From the NCBI GenBank assembly GCA_036378675.1, contig DASUWA010000058.1:1-64000 (forward strand): DNA of 64,000 nt, written 5' to 3'. This document shows, one piece after another, positions 17,703-26,700 of this stretch. The notes beneath the pieces were generated by a model, which worked only from the letters and a program-made list of their open reading frames with translations, did not search any database and was not told the DNA's origin. This stretch comes from Acidimicrobiales bacterium (GTDB lineage Bacteria; Actinomycetota; Acidimicrobiia; Acidimicrobiales; Palsa-688). The translations under genes were made by a program, and so were the position numbers. Position 1 is the first letter of the stretch; each line of letters begins with the position of its first letter.

Positions 17703-17788
17703 CACCACACAGAACCAGCCGGTGCCCCCCTGAGAGGGTCGGACAACCGGGGGTTCCACCAGACATCGTTCCACACGAAGCGGCGCTA

Positions 17789-19588
17789 ATGGAGGCAGCA
17801 GAGCCGGGCATGCCCGCCATCGACTCAGCAAGGGCGAAGGATCCAACCGCCGAGGCGGACCATAAGGCCGCTAACCGGCTGCTCCTGCTTGCCACCCGCC
17901 AAAGCGGGCCCTGGCTTGCAGTGCTCGCTGTGAGCGCTTTGCTACTCGCCGCTGCCTACGTTGTGCTGCCCGCGGTGATCGGGCTCGCGACCGACGCATT
18001 GCTCGGCCGAGCCTCAAAGTCTTGGCTCACCTGGCTAGGCGTGCTGGCCGTCGTTATGGTCTGCCTGGACGCGGCCGAGGATCTGGCGACCGGCGAGACG
18101 ACCGCCCATTCGACCGCCTGGTTGCGTCGAGCCGTGTTCCGACAGGTCCTTTCGGCGGGACCGAAGGCGGTCGAGCGGTTCGGCGCTGGGGACATTGGGA
18201 GCCGTCTAACCGGTAACTCGGCCGACGTCGGGCGAGTCGCTCCCGACGCTGTGCGAGCAGTAGCGAACGTGATCCCGTCGGCAGGAGCGTTAGTGGCGCT
18301 CGGAATAATCGACCCCTGGCTGTGCGTCACCTTCGTGATCGGACTTCCGATTCTTATGCTGTTAGTCCGGCTTTTCGCCCGTCGAGCAGCCGGGATCGCG
18401 CATGACTATCTGACGACGCAGGCCAAAATTGCCAACACCCTGGTGGAGGCCTTATCAGGGGCCCGGACGATAGCCGCGGCCGGGACCGCTGATCGTGAAG
18501 CGGAACGGGTTCTGCGCAATCTGCCCGAGCTCCGCGGACACGGCATGGCTCTGTGGCGGAGCCAGATCACTTTGATGACCCAGAACGCCGTCATCGTCTC
18601 CTTGCTGGAGGTCGCCGTCCTTGCAGTCGCCGGCGTGGAGGTCAGCAACGGCCGGATCACCCCCGGCGAACTGCTGGCCGCCAGCCAATACGTTGTGCTG
18701 GCAGCGACACTCGGACATACATCTTCCTCGTTATCTCGGATCACTCGAGACAGAGCAGCGGCTCGGCGAGTTTCCGAGCTTCTCGACACGGAGACCCGCA
18801 ACTACGGCACGCAAAACCTTCCGAGCGGACTCGGTCGGCTCGAGTTTCGCGACGTCACAGTTCGATCTGGCGATCTGGTTCTCCTTGACCGCATCAACCT
18901 GGTCTTGCCGGGAGGCACGCTCGTTGCGGTTGTTGGTGCCTCGGGTTCGGGAAAATCACTCCTGGGTGCGGTCGCCGGAAGGATGGTCGATCCGGACGAG
19001 GGTGACGTATTGCTCGACGGCGTGTCGCTTTCCGAGCTCTCTCGTCACCTTCTGAGAAGCGTAGTTACCTACGGTTTCGAGAGGCCCTCTCTCATCGGTG
19101 ACACAGTCAGCGCGGCGATCCGATTGGGTGTGTTCGAGCCGACGGAGCGAGAAGTTCAAGCGGCTGCCCAGGCTGCACGGGCGGACGGGTTTATTCGCCA
19201 TTTTCCACGAGGATACGAAACCCCGCTTGTAGAGGCTCCCATGTCCGGGGGGGAGGCTCAGCGAGTGGGATTGGCGAGAGCATTCGCCCACGCCGGCCGT
19301 TTAATCATCCTGGACGATGTTGCAGCCAGCCTTGACACGGTCACCGAACACGAGGTCACTTCGACGCTTACTACGGAGCTGCGTGACCGAACCCGGATCG
19401 TCATAGCGCACAGGGCGTCCACCGCCGCACGAGCAGACTGCGTGGTCTGGATGTACAAGGGACGCATCCAAGAGGTCGCTCCGCATGATGAGCTCTGGCA
19501 CGATCGAGCCTACCGAGCGCTCTTCAATAGCGAAGACGAAGACACGGACCTCGCCAGTGCATCGCCCCGGTCGGGATGGTTGCAATGA
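17789..19588 (+). CDS. Lanthipeptide ABC exporter subunit 1 (RamA-like), TMD-NBD half-transporter
   Basis: About 599 aa. Six membrane helices (about 35-310) precede an ATP-binding domain with Walker A VGASGSGKS near 382, signature MSGGEAQR near 484 and Walker B LIILDDVAASLD near 507, followed by an H-loop IAHRAS. The residue after the Walker B Asp is Asp, not the catalytic Glu, so this site is probably degenerate and pairs with the canonical second subunit. No N-terminal C39 peptidase is present, as in RamA/RamB. The ATG at 17789 is chosen; the open frame runs back to a TTG at 17657 but would translate through the hairpin. It exports the lanthipeptide with the next protein. Confidence 0.87.
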   Translation: MEAAEPGMPAIDSARAKDPTAEADHKAANRLLLLATRQSGPWLAVLAVSALLLAAAYVVLPAVIGLATDALLGRASKSWLTWLGVLAVVMVCLDAAEDLATGETTAHSTAWLRRAVFRQVLSAGPKAVERFGAGDIGSRLTGNSADVGRVAPDAVRAVANVIPSAGALVALGIIDPWLCVTFVIGLPILMLLVRLFARRAAGIAHDYLTTQAKIANTLVEALSGARTIAAAGTADREAERVLRNLPELRGHGMALWRSQITLMTQNAVIVSLLEVAVLAVAGVEVSNGRITPGELLAASQYVVLAATLGHTSSSLSRITRDRAAARRVSELLDTETRNYGTQNLPSGLGRLEFRDVTVRSGDLVLLDRINLVLPGGTLVAVVGASGSGKSLLGAVAGRMVDPDEGDVLLDGVSLSELSRHLLRSVVTYGFERPSLIGDTVSAAIRLGVFEPTEREVQAAAQAARADGFIRHFPRGYETPLVEAPMSGGEAQRVGLARAFAHAGRLIILDDVAASLDTVTEHEVTSTLTTELRDRTRIVIAHRASTAARADCVVWMYKGRIQEVAPHDELWHDRAYRALFNSEDEDTDLASASPRSGWLQ

Positions 19589-21492
19589 GCAGTTCCTCGT
19601 CGCGGCCACTAATTCGGAGCCTCCTCGCCGGCTCGATGAAGGCTCGGATGCCAATCGTGCGGTCGCTCATTGGCTGGTCAGCGATCCAGGCCATTCCGGC
19701 CCTGCTATCGGGTCGTCTGGTAGCTCAAGCAATCGACCATGGCTTTCTCGCCCACAGCACCCGCGTGGGCTTATTGTGGCTGGTTGCTCTCGCCGCATCG
19801 CTGCTGGTCGGAGCGTGGGGAAGGCGGCGCGCCTACCAGCGCCTCGCGTCTCTGACTGAACCGTTTCGCGATGAGTTAGTCACCACAGCGGTGCGCGGAG
19901 CGCTCCGGGACTGTGCATCCGGGTCCCGCTCGGACACCGGGTCCGTCGCCCGCCTGACCCGGCACATCGAGATCGCGCGGGAGGCCTATGCCAGTGTCTT
20001 CATGGTCGCGCAGGCGTTCGTAGTGTCGGCCGTGAGCGCACTGCTCGGATTGTTCAGCCTCATGCCTGCGGTGCTTGTCTTCGTTCTGCCACCGTTGCTC
20101 GGCGGACTTGTGGTCTTCGTTGTGGCTCTAAAGCGGACCGCGTCGCAGCGTCGTTTGTCCCTGCTCGTCGAGGAGCGGATCGCGGAGGCTACGGGTGAGT
20201 TCGTGGACGGTCTGCGGGACATTGTTGCGTCGGGCGCGGAGGACATCGCGTCGACACGTGCGGACGAGGAGATCCGCAGGCAGGCCATCGCTACGGTCCA
20301 GGTGGCGCGGTTCACCGCGGTCCAGACGGGCGCGATTGCGCTTGGCGGGTGGCTGCCGGTCGTCCTGATCCTCGCTGGTGGCTCGTGGCTAAGGAGCAAC
20401 GGAGCGACCATCGGGGTCATCCTTGGCGCGTTGACGTACGTTCTCCGAGGTGTGCAGCCAGCGCTCGAGGCGCTGATTCGCGGCGTGGGAAGCAACGGCC
20501 TATGGCTGCTCGTCACCCTGGAGCGAATCGTGGAGGCTATCGGCACGGACGCTGGCGTATCTGCTAGCCGGGGCGGCGACGGCTCGCGCCGGTCTGCGGT
20601 CTCGGGGGAGCCGGATCAGGGGAACGGCAGTGCGAGAGTATCGAGCGCCGAAGTTCCAGGCGTGACGCTAAGCGACGTCTCCTTCGGGTACGGGCCCGAG
20701 CCAGTGATCCACGGTCTCAACCTCAACATTCCGCCAGGCGATCATCTAGCCGTCGTCGGCCCCAGCGGGGTGGGAAAATCGACCCTCGCAAACTTGATGG
20801 CCGGGCTCCTGGAGCCGCAAGCCGGCCGGATAACAATCGGCGGGAAACCTGTCAGCGAGCTCGACCACGTCGTCCTGACCAGCACTCGGTCGTTGATACC
20901 CCAGGAGGCGTATGTCTTCGTAGGGACCCTCTGGGATAATCTCGTCTATCTGCGCCCCGACGCGGGTGAATCGGAGGTGGAAGCCGCGGCGGCAGCCGTT
21001 GGGATGACACCTCTAGTTGAGAGGGTGGGCGGCTACCGGGCTGAGCTCGCCCCGCGGGCGCTGTCAGCTGGCGAACGTCAGCTTGTCACCCTCGCTCGTG
21101 CGTACCTCTCGCCGGCGCGTCTGTTCATCCTGGATGAAGCTACCTGCCACCTGGATCCGATCTCTGAAGCCCGAGTCGAGAACGCTTTTGCTCGTCGCGG
21201 GGGGACAGTCGTGGTGGTCGCTCATCGAATCAGCTCGGCCCGTCGAGCCAAGCGAATCCTGGTCATGGACGGAGTCCGGGCGGCTGTGGGCACGCACGAG
21301 TCGCTCGTGCTCGAGTCGAAACTCTACCGGGATCTCGTCGGTCACTGGACAGCCGGAGACTTGGCTGAGCCTGACCCTTCTGTTACGAACGGCCACCTCC
21401 CCGGCAGGACTAACGGAGCGGGAAGCCCGCTGGGAAACGGGAAGCATGCCGGTGATCTGCGCTCCAAGCCTTTACGAGCCAGACCGGGTTGA
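19585..21492 (+). CDS. Lanthipeptide ABC exporter subunit 2 (RamB-like), TMD-NBD half-transporter
   Basis: 635 aa from the ATG at 19585, which overlaps the upstream stop as ATGA; an ATG three codons earlier is possible. A six-helix membrane domain (about 25-310) is followed by a linker and an ATPase domain with Walker A VGPSGVGKST near 392, signature LSAGERQ near 493, canonical Walker B LFILDEATCHLD near 513 and H-loop VVAHRISSA. The intact Glu after Walker B complements the degenerate partner. A C-terminal tail of about 45 polar residues is unusual. The coupling of starts and the domain asymmetry support a heterodimeric exporter. Confidence 0.9.
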   Translation: MSSSSSRPLIRSLLAGSMKARMPIVRSLIGWSAIQAIPALLSGRLVAQAIDHGFLAHSTRVGLLWLVALAASLLVGAWGRRRAYQRLASLTEPFRDELVTTAVRGALRDCASGSRSDTGSVARLTRHIEIAREAYASVFMVAQAFVVSAVSALLGLFSLMPAVLVFVLPPLLGGLVVFVVALKRTASQRRLSLLVEERIAEATGEFVDGLRDIVASGAEDIASTRADEEIRRQAIATVQVARFTAVQTGAIALGGWLPVVLILAGGSWLRSNGATIGVILGALTYVLRGVQPALEALIRGVGSNGLWLLVTLERIVEAIGTDAGVSASRGGDGSRRSAVSGEPDQGNGSARVSSAEVPGVTLSDVSFGYGPEPVIHGLNLNIPPGDHLAVVGPSGVGKSTLANLMAGLLEPQAGRITIGGKPVSELDHVVLTSTRSLIPQEAYVFVGTLWDNLVYLRPDAGESEVEAAAAAVGMTPLVERVGGYRAELAPRALSAGERQLVTLARAYLSPARLFILDEATCHLDPISEARVENAFARRGGTVVVVAHRISSARRAKRILVMDGVRAAVGTHESLVLESKLYRDLVGHWTAGDLAEPDPSVTNGHLPGRTNGAGSPLGNGKHAGDLRSKPLRARPG

Positions 21493-21583
21493 CGTGACGT
21501 CTACGTAGCCCGGGCGGCCCGGAGGCGTAAGCACCCGGGCCGATGAGATGTATCAGGGGGCTGTGTAACCGCTCTCATTCCCG

Positions 21584-21790
21584 ATGACTTGCCGGGTTAC
21601 CCCGTGGCGCGGGGCGCGCCATCGAAGCAGTCCCATCAGGCCTTTCGATGTAGTCCCGGGTCATCTTGTGGATGCCGCGAAGCGGATCTTCAAGCTCTTC
21701 AAGCCCTCGACGATCGCCCAACTGGCCAGCGACGGTTCGACCGGAGCCGTGCCGCCGGTCGCAGGGGGCGCAGGCCCCCCATCGGACTAG
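21584..21790 (+). CDS. 68-aa protein with PFDxVPxxLVxAAKR motif closing the lanthipeptide cluster
   Basis: A 68-codon frame from an ATG at 21584, three bases upstream of the next gene's GTG. The N-terminus is Arg-rich. Residues 19-38 read RPFDVVPGHLVDAAKRIFKL, and the tail is Ala/Gly/Pro-rich. The same pattern, QPFDTVPPELVEAAKRLF, occurs in the 93-aa protein at 59696-59977 downstream of the sigma factor, with a degenerate match in the 57796-58224 protein. Agreement at the protein level between distant loci supports real coding despite a poor ribosome-binding site. The single Cys (residue 3) and absence of a leader motif argue against a second lanthipeptide precursor. Its function is unknown; an amphipathic helix for protein binding is plausible. 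Confidence 0.6.
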   Translation: MTCRVTPWRGARHRSSPIRPFDVVPGHLVDAAKRIFKLFKPSTIAQLASDGSTGAVPPVAGGAGPPSD

Positions 21791-21793
21791 GTC

Positions 21794-22912
21794 GTGTACC
21801 TTCCTGCCCCACCTGTGACACCGGGCTCGGACGTCGCGACCGGCGCCACAGTCGTCGACTTGACCCGTCTGGAGGTCGTTCCTGCTCGAGCATCGGGCCG
21901 GCGCAGGCTCGTCATCCGGATGACCGTCGGGCTTCTAATCGGTGCTGCTCTCGTGCTGGTCTTCCTGAGGTTCATCAACCTCGGTGCGGCCCTGCGCCGG
22001 GTTGAGCATCTCAACCCGTGGGTTGCGCTGCTCAGCGGGCTGGTGTTCCTCAGCGCGTACGCAGTACGCGCGCTCCGCTGGCGTCGGTTCCTCGCGCCGG
22101 ATGAGGTACCAGTTCACAGAGTCGTGTCGATCTATCTCGTAGCGGTCTTCCTGAACTGGGCGTTGCCAATCCAGGGCGGCGAGCTAGCCAAGACCGCCAT
22201 CCTCCGGCAAACAAACGGCATCCCTGTGAGCCGGTCGCTCGGGACGGTGAGCATGGACAAGGCGATGGATCTGCTACCGGGAGTAGCGCTCCTCATGGTG
22301 GTGCCTTTTGCTCATCTCCAGCTGAGCGGTGCTCTGTGGTTCATGTTGCTCATGGCCTCGGTTGGGTTCGTCGGCCTGATCTTCGTGCTCACCTTCGCCG
22401 CCTGGAGAAGGGATCGAGCGCTCGCCTGGATTTCCAGGGCCGTGGTCATCATGCTCCCCCGACGTCTGTCCGAGCGTGTCAATCCGTTCGTCGCCCAGTT
22501 CGTCGACACGATGTTGCGGCTGGTTCGCCAGCCGCGTCTCATGCTTATCGCCTCGATGTACACCGCGGTCGCCGCCTGCCTCGATGCGCTCTTTTGCTAT
22601 CTGGCGTTCCGGGCAGTAGGTACCACCATCCCTATCGGGGTCGCCTTCTACGGGTACACCTTCTACAACCTCGCGTACATCCTCCCGACACCGCCCGGGC
22701 ACGTAGGCACGAATGAGGTCGTCGGATTGTTGGTGTTCTCCGGTGTATTCGGTGTTCGCCGGTCGGCCGTCGGTGCCATGTTCCTGTTCTCGCACCCTTG
22801 GACGGGCCTTCTCATGACGACCAGTGGGCTGATCGCCCTGAAGATAGTCGGTTTGAGAATCCCCGCCGCGCTCGCGATCGGATCGGACAGCAAGGGCGAG
22901 GCGGAGAAATGA
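21794..22912 (+). CDS. Flippase-like integral membrane protein (LPG synthase TM / UPF0104 family)
   Basis: 372 aa with about eight hydrophobic helices. The family (PF03706-type) is recognised from VFLSAYAVRALRWRRFL, LNWALPIQGGELAKTAIL with its conserved Gly-Glu, and the late NLAYILPTPPGHVGTNEV motif, where PxxPGxxGxxE is typical. Members transfer or translocate lipid-linked groups at the membrane, and in polysaccharide clusters they usually accompany glycosyltransferases, as here. No C-terminal aminoacyl-transferase domain is present, so lysyl-PG synthesis is excluded. The GTG start lies three bases after the upstream small gene. It opens the glycan-assembly block. Confidence 0.85.
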   Translation: MYLPAPPVTPGSDVATGATVVDLTRLEVVPARASGRRRLVIRMTVGLLIGAALVLVFLRFINLGAALRRVEHLNPWVALLSGLVFLSAYAVRALRWRRFLAPDEVPVHRVVSIYLVAVFLNWALPIQGGELAKTAILRQTNGIPVSRSLGTVSMDKAMDLLPGVALLMVVPFAHLQLSGALWFMLLMASVGFVGLIFVLTFAAWRRDRALAWISRAVVIMLPRRLSERVNPFVAQFVDTMLRLVRQPRLMLIASMYTAVAACLDALFCYLAFRAVGTTIPIGVAFYGYTFYNLAYILPTPPGHVGTNEVVGLLVFSGVFGVRRSAVGAMFLFSHPWTGLLMTTSGLIALKIVGLRIPAALAIGSDSKGEAEK

Positions 22913-22976
22913 ACCGCCCGTTATTACAACGACAGACAACTGACAGCACCGTAAGACTCAGCAAGGGGCACGTTAG

Positions 22977-23747
22977 ATGGGCGATCTGAAACCAGAAGTT
23001 AGCGTCATAGTTCCCACCAAGGACGAGGCAGAGTGCGTCGAGCCTCTAGTGGAGCGTTTAGTCGCCGCACTAAGCGGTATCTCCGCGGAGATCATCTTCG
23101 CCGACGACAGCAGCGATCACACGCCCTCGATCATCGAGAAGGTATCTGACACTGCGGTGGTGCCCGTCATTTGCGTCCATCGACCTCCCGGAGAGCGAAC
23201 GGGCGGTTTGGGCGGGGCCGTCGTTGCTGGGTTGCGGGTGGCTTCTGGAGAATTTGCCGTCGTGATGGACGGCGACCTCCAACACCCACCAGAGTGTGTT
23301 CCACTATTGGTCGAGGCTCTCAACGTTCAGGCGTTTGATTTAATTGTCGCCAGCCGGTACTCCGATGGAGGACAGGCCGGTGGGCTGAGCAATCAAACTC
23401 GAAGAACCGTTTCCCGCGCGGTTACGGACTTGGCGCGGGTGATGTTCCCGAGGCGGCTCCGAGCGGTGTCGGATCCGATGAGCGGCTTCTTCTCCTTTCG
23501 GATCGCTGCCGTCGACATCGAACGACTTCGGCCGATCGGCTACAAGATCCTGCTCGAGGTCATCTTGCGAACCAAGTATCTGCGGGTCGGAGAAATCGGG
23601 TTTGACTTTGCGCCACGGTTCGGCGGAACGAGCAAGGCGACTTTCCGTGAGGGTATGCGCTTCCTCGTACACATCTTCCGTCTACGCGTCGCAACCGTCA
23701 TTAGGTTCCGGCGACCCGTCGGACCGCTTCAAGTAGCGCACGCCTGA
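22977..23747 (+). CDS. GT2 glycosyltransferase, polyprenyl-phosphate mannose synthase type
   Basis: 256 aa with a complete GT-A catalytic fold and no membrane helices. Key elements are VIVPTKDEAECVEPLVERL, the IFADDSSDHT first aspartate pair, VMDGDLQHPPE carrying the metal-binding DxD, and SDPMSGFFSFR. These are diagnostic of DPM1/Ppm1-like enzymes that make polyprenyl-phosphate sugars as donors. Such a donor would feed the two multi-spanning glycosyltransferases downstream, which use lipid-linked sugars. The gene has a good ribosome-binding site (AAGGGG) and lies 64 bp after the flippase-like gene. Confidence 0.9.
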   Translation: MGDLKPEVSVIVPTKDEAECVEPLVERLVAALSGISAEIIFADDSSDHTPSIIEKVSDTAVVPVICVHRPPGERTGGLGGAVVAGLRVASGEFAVVMDGDLQHPPECVPLLVEALNVQAFDLIVASRYSDGGQAGGLSNQTRRTVSRAVTDLARVMFPRRLRAVSDPMSGFFSFRIAAVDIERLRPIGYKILLEVILRTKYLRVGEIGFDFAPRFGGTSKATFREGMRFLVHIFRLRVATVIRFRRPVGPLQVAHA

Positions 23748-23792
23748 TATGGAAGCTTTGACGGGGTTGGGGGAGGCCAGGGAGGGAGGGCC

Positions 23793-26700
23793 GTGAGTAT
23801 CGAGACTGAGCGTCCTCCGGCTGAGTCCGCCTCCGCGGACTATTGCCTCAGCCTCGAGGAGCACGGCCTCGAACTCGAAAACTCGCCTAACGGTCAGGAA
23901 ACGGGGGTGAGGGACGTCCGCGGCTGGCTCGGACCGGAGCCCGCCGCACGCGTCTCCAGACTGCTGGTACTCAGCGTGTTCGCTGCGGTGCTGTGGCTCT
24001 TCTTGGAGAGGCCCAGGCCCTGGGAGCCGTTTCTCGCTCTAGGACTTGTCAGTGTTGTGGTCAGTCGAAATCGCCGCGTGCGCCACTGGGGTCCCTTTGC
24101 GTTCGTCCATCAAAGGATCGGACAGACGGTCACAGCGAGGAGCCAACGGCTCCGGCGCGGTGGAGGGCTCATTGCCAAGATGCTCGGTTGGTGGAGCGGA
24201 GCGCCCGACTCGCTGAGGGTGACCGTAGCAGCGCTCCTGGCGCTCAACACGGTGATCGCCGCCACCTTGCTGCACAGGAATGTTCTCGTGTTCTTGGCGA
24301 TGGCTTGTCTGAACTTCCTCGCCCTGACCCTGGTGCCCGACGTCCGTCCGCACGCTGTCGAGCCTGAGGAGATTCGGGTCCCATCTAGTCCACCGGGACC
24401 TGTGAGGGATTTCGTGCCGAGTGAGGGTCGGTCAGAGTCGAAGCTCATTTCGCTTCCGTCGCTTCGGCCGTTCCCAACTCTGCACGCTCCAGGGTGGGAC
24501 ACGTGGGAGAGTTGGGACAGCCTCAAGCCTCCGGAGTTACCTCAGTCAGCAACGGTCGACCCCCGAGGCGAGAGCCTCGGAGACGAAAGATCGGTCGTCA
24601 CTCTGGGGATGGATCTTGACGACTCAGCCGCTGCCCTGGATCGACGATTGGACTCCGCGGACACCGGGGACTCCGTGGATTCCCGGGACGCGGCGGGCGC
24701 CGAGGACGTCGGGGACGCCGAGCCCGATACCGAGGAGGTGCGGCGGCATCCAGGCGTCGTTCGGTTCCTCGAAAGGTTCAATTCCATGGCGTCGGTTGGG
24801 GTCCTCGTCGTGGCTGGGGGATGGATCGCGTACGCCCACCCCGGTCCGTTCCTCATCCCGTGCGTACTGGCTATCGGCCTGGGCTTCATGCTCGTGAACA
24901 AGGCCAATCGCGACGAGACCGTCCGGATGGTGCTCGCGCTCGGAGTGGTGGTCGGTGGGATCGACTATGTGAGTTGGCGGTTCGTCGTGACCAACTGGAG
25001 CGGCTGGTGGATCGCGATACCACTTCTGGGAGCAGAGACGCTGGGAGCAATCCACGTGCTTGGCTTTCAGGTCACTCTGTGGCCTTGGGAGGCACCCAAG
25101 ACGCGACAACTGGACGACCCGACGCAATTCCCGATCTTCATCCTCGTCCCAACTCTCAATGAAGGCCCGGAGGTATTGCGGCCGACGGTTCAGGCGTGTC
25201 TCGTCGCACGCGAGCGTTATGTCGCTCAACATCCGAACGCACGCGTGAGAGTGATCGTCTGCAACGACGGTCGAGCCGCCGGTTACTCCGATTGGAAAGA
25301 AGTCGAGTCCATGGCTCGGAGCCTCGGGGCAGCGTGCGTGAGCAGACGCCACTCCGGGGGCGCTAAAGCCGGAAACATCGAACACGCTCGTCGATGCTTC
25401 AGGATCACCCGCAAGGCTCTCCTCGTCATATTTGACGCTGACCAGGTTCCTAGCTCCAACTTTCTTCTGAGGACAGTTCCGTCCTTCGCGGATCCGAAAG
25501 TGGGTTGGGTTCAGACGGGTCAGTACTACGCCAACCGGACGAATCCCGTGTCGCGTTGGGCGGACGACCAGCAATCGTTGTTCTACAACTTGCTTTGCCC
25601 AGGCAAGGCGGCGCACAACTCCGCCTTCATTTGCGGTACCAATGTTGTAATCCGAGCGGCCGCCCTCGACGAGATTGGCGGATTACCACAGAACTCGGTG
25701 ACGGAGGACTTCGCGGCGTCGATAGCCTTGCACGCGCGGTGGCAGGGCATTTACTTGACCGAGGTGCTCGCCACGGGACTTGGACCTCTCGATCTTCCGT
25801 CATATCTCAAGCAGCAGCGACGCTGGGCTGTCGGAACGCTCGGTGTTCTGAGAACTAACTGGCGGGACATCTTCTTGCCTAAACGAGGTGGACTGCGAGG
25901 AATACAGCGAGTCCAGTACTTCCTTGCGTGTACGCACTATCTAAGCGGGATCAGAGACGTCGTGTACCTCGTCTGCCCGATGATATTCATAGCGACCGGC
26001 GTGCCCGCGGTCCGCAGTGCCAGTCTCGGTCAGTACCTCTCGCATTTCGTGCCATACGGGATTCTCAGCTATTCCGCTCTCTGGTACTCCGCGCGGGGCG
26101 TCACGGGCCTCAGGGGAATCGTGATGGGTTTCGGAAGCTTTCCTACACTCGTTGCGAGCTTCATCACGGTTGCCAGCGGGCGGAGGGCGTCATTTGCCGT
26201 AACCGCCAAGCGGCGACACGCCAAGCAGTCTCTCAGGTACCTGCGTACCTACATCCTGTGCGCCTTGGCGTGCCTTGGCACGATCGTCTGGGCCACCCAG
26301 GTGGGCGCCCGACAGCACGCGTCGATGTTTATCAGCCTGTGGTGGGTCGTCTATACCTTGCTGATGCTGAGTGCGTTCTTGTGGCTGGCCATAAGTGACC
26401 TTCGCACCCAACGAGCTCAGTCACAGGGTCCTCAGATCAGCGAAACGAGCTCGACAACTCCGTACCCGTCTCGGCTCGAACATCGGCCCGTTGGGCTTCG
26501 GCCCGTATGGAACCTCGGTGCGGCAGCACTCTTGGCTGTCCCTCTTCTGCTAGCGGGGCAACTGAAATCGGCCGGGCTGTTCGCTCCAGAGGCCTCCAAA
26601 CAATTCGCAATCGGGGTTGGACATCCGGGCGCTCCGTACGCCGGGGTGTCAATCCCAGCGCAGTTGTTGAGCATCGAAAGGCAGTTGGTCGCCGAAGACT

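Noticed and set aside
21584-21790. The 68-aa protein as a second lanthipeptide precursor
   Set aside because: It has one cysteine at residue 3, no LxLQ leader and no Ser-x2-Ser-Cys motif.
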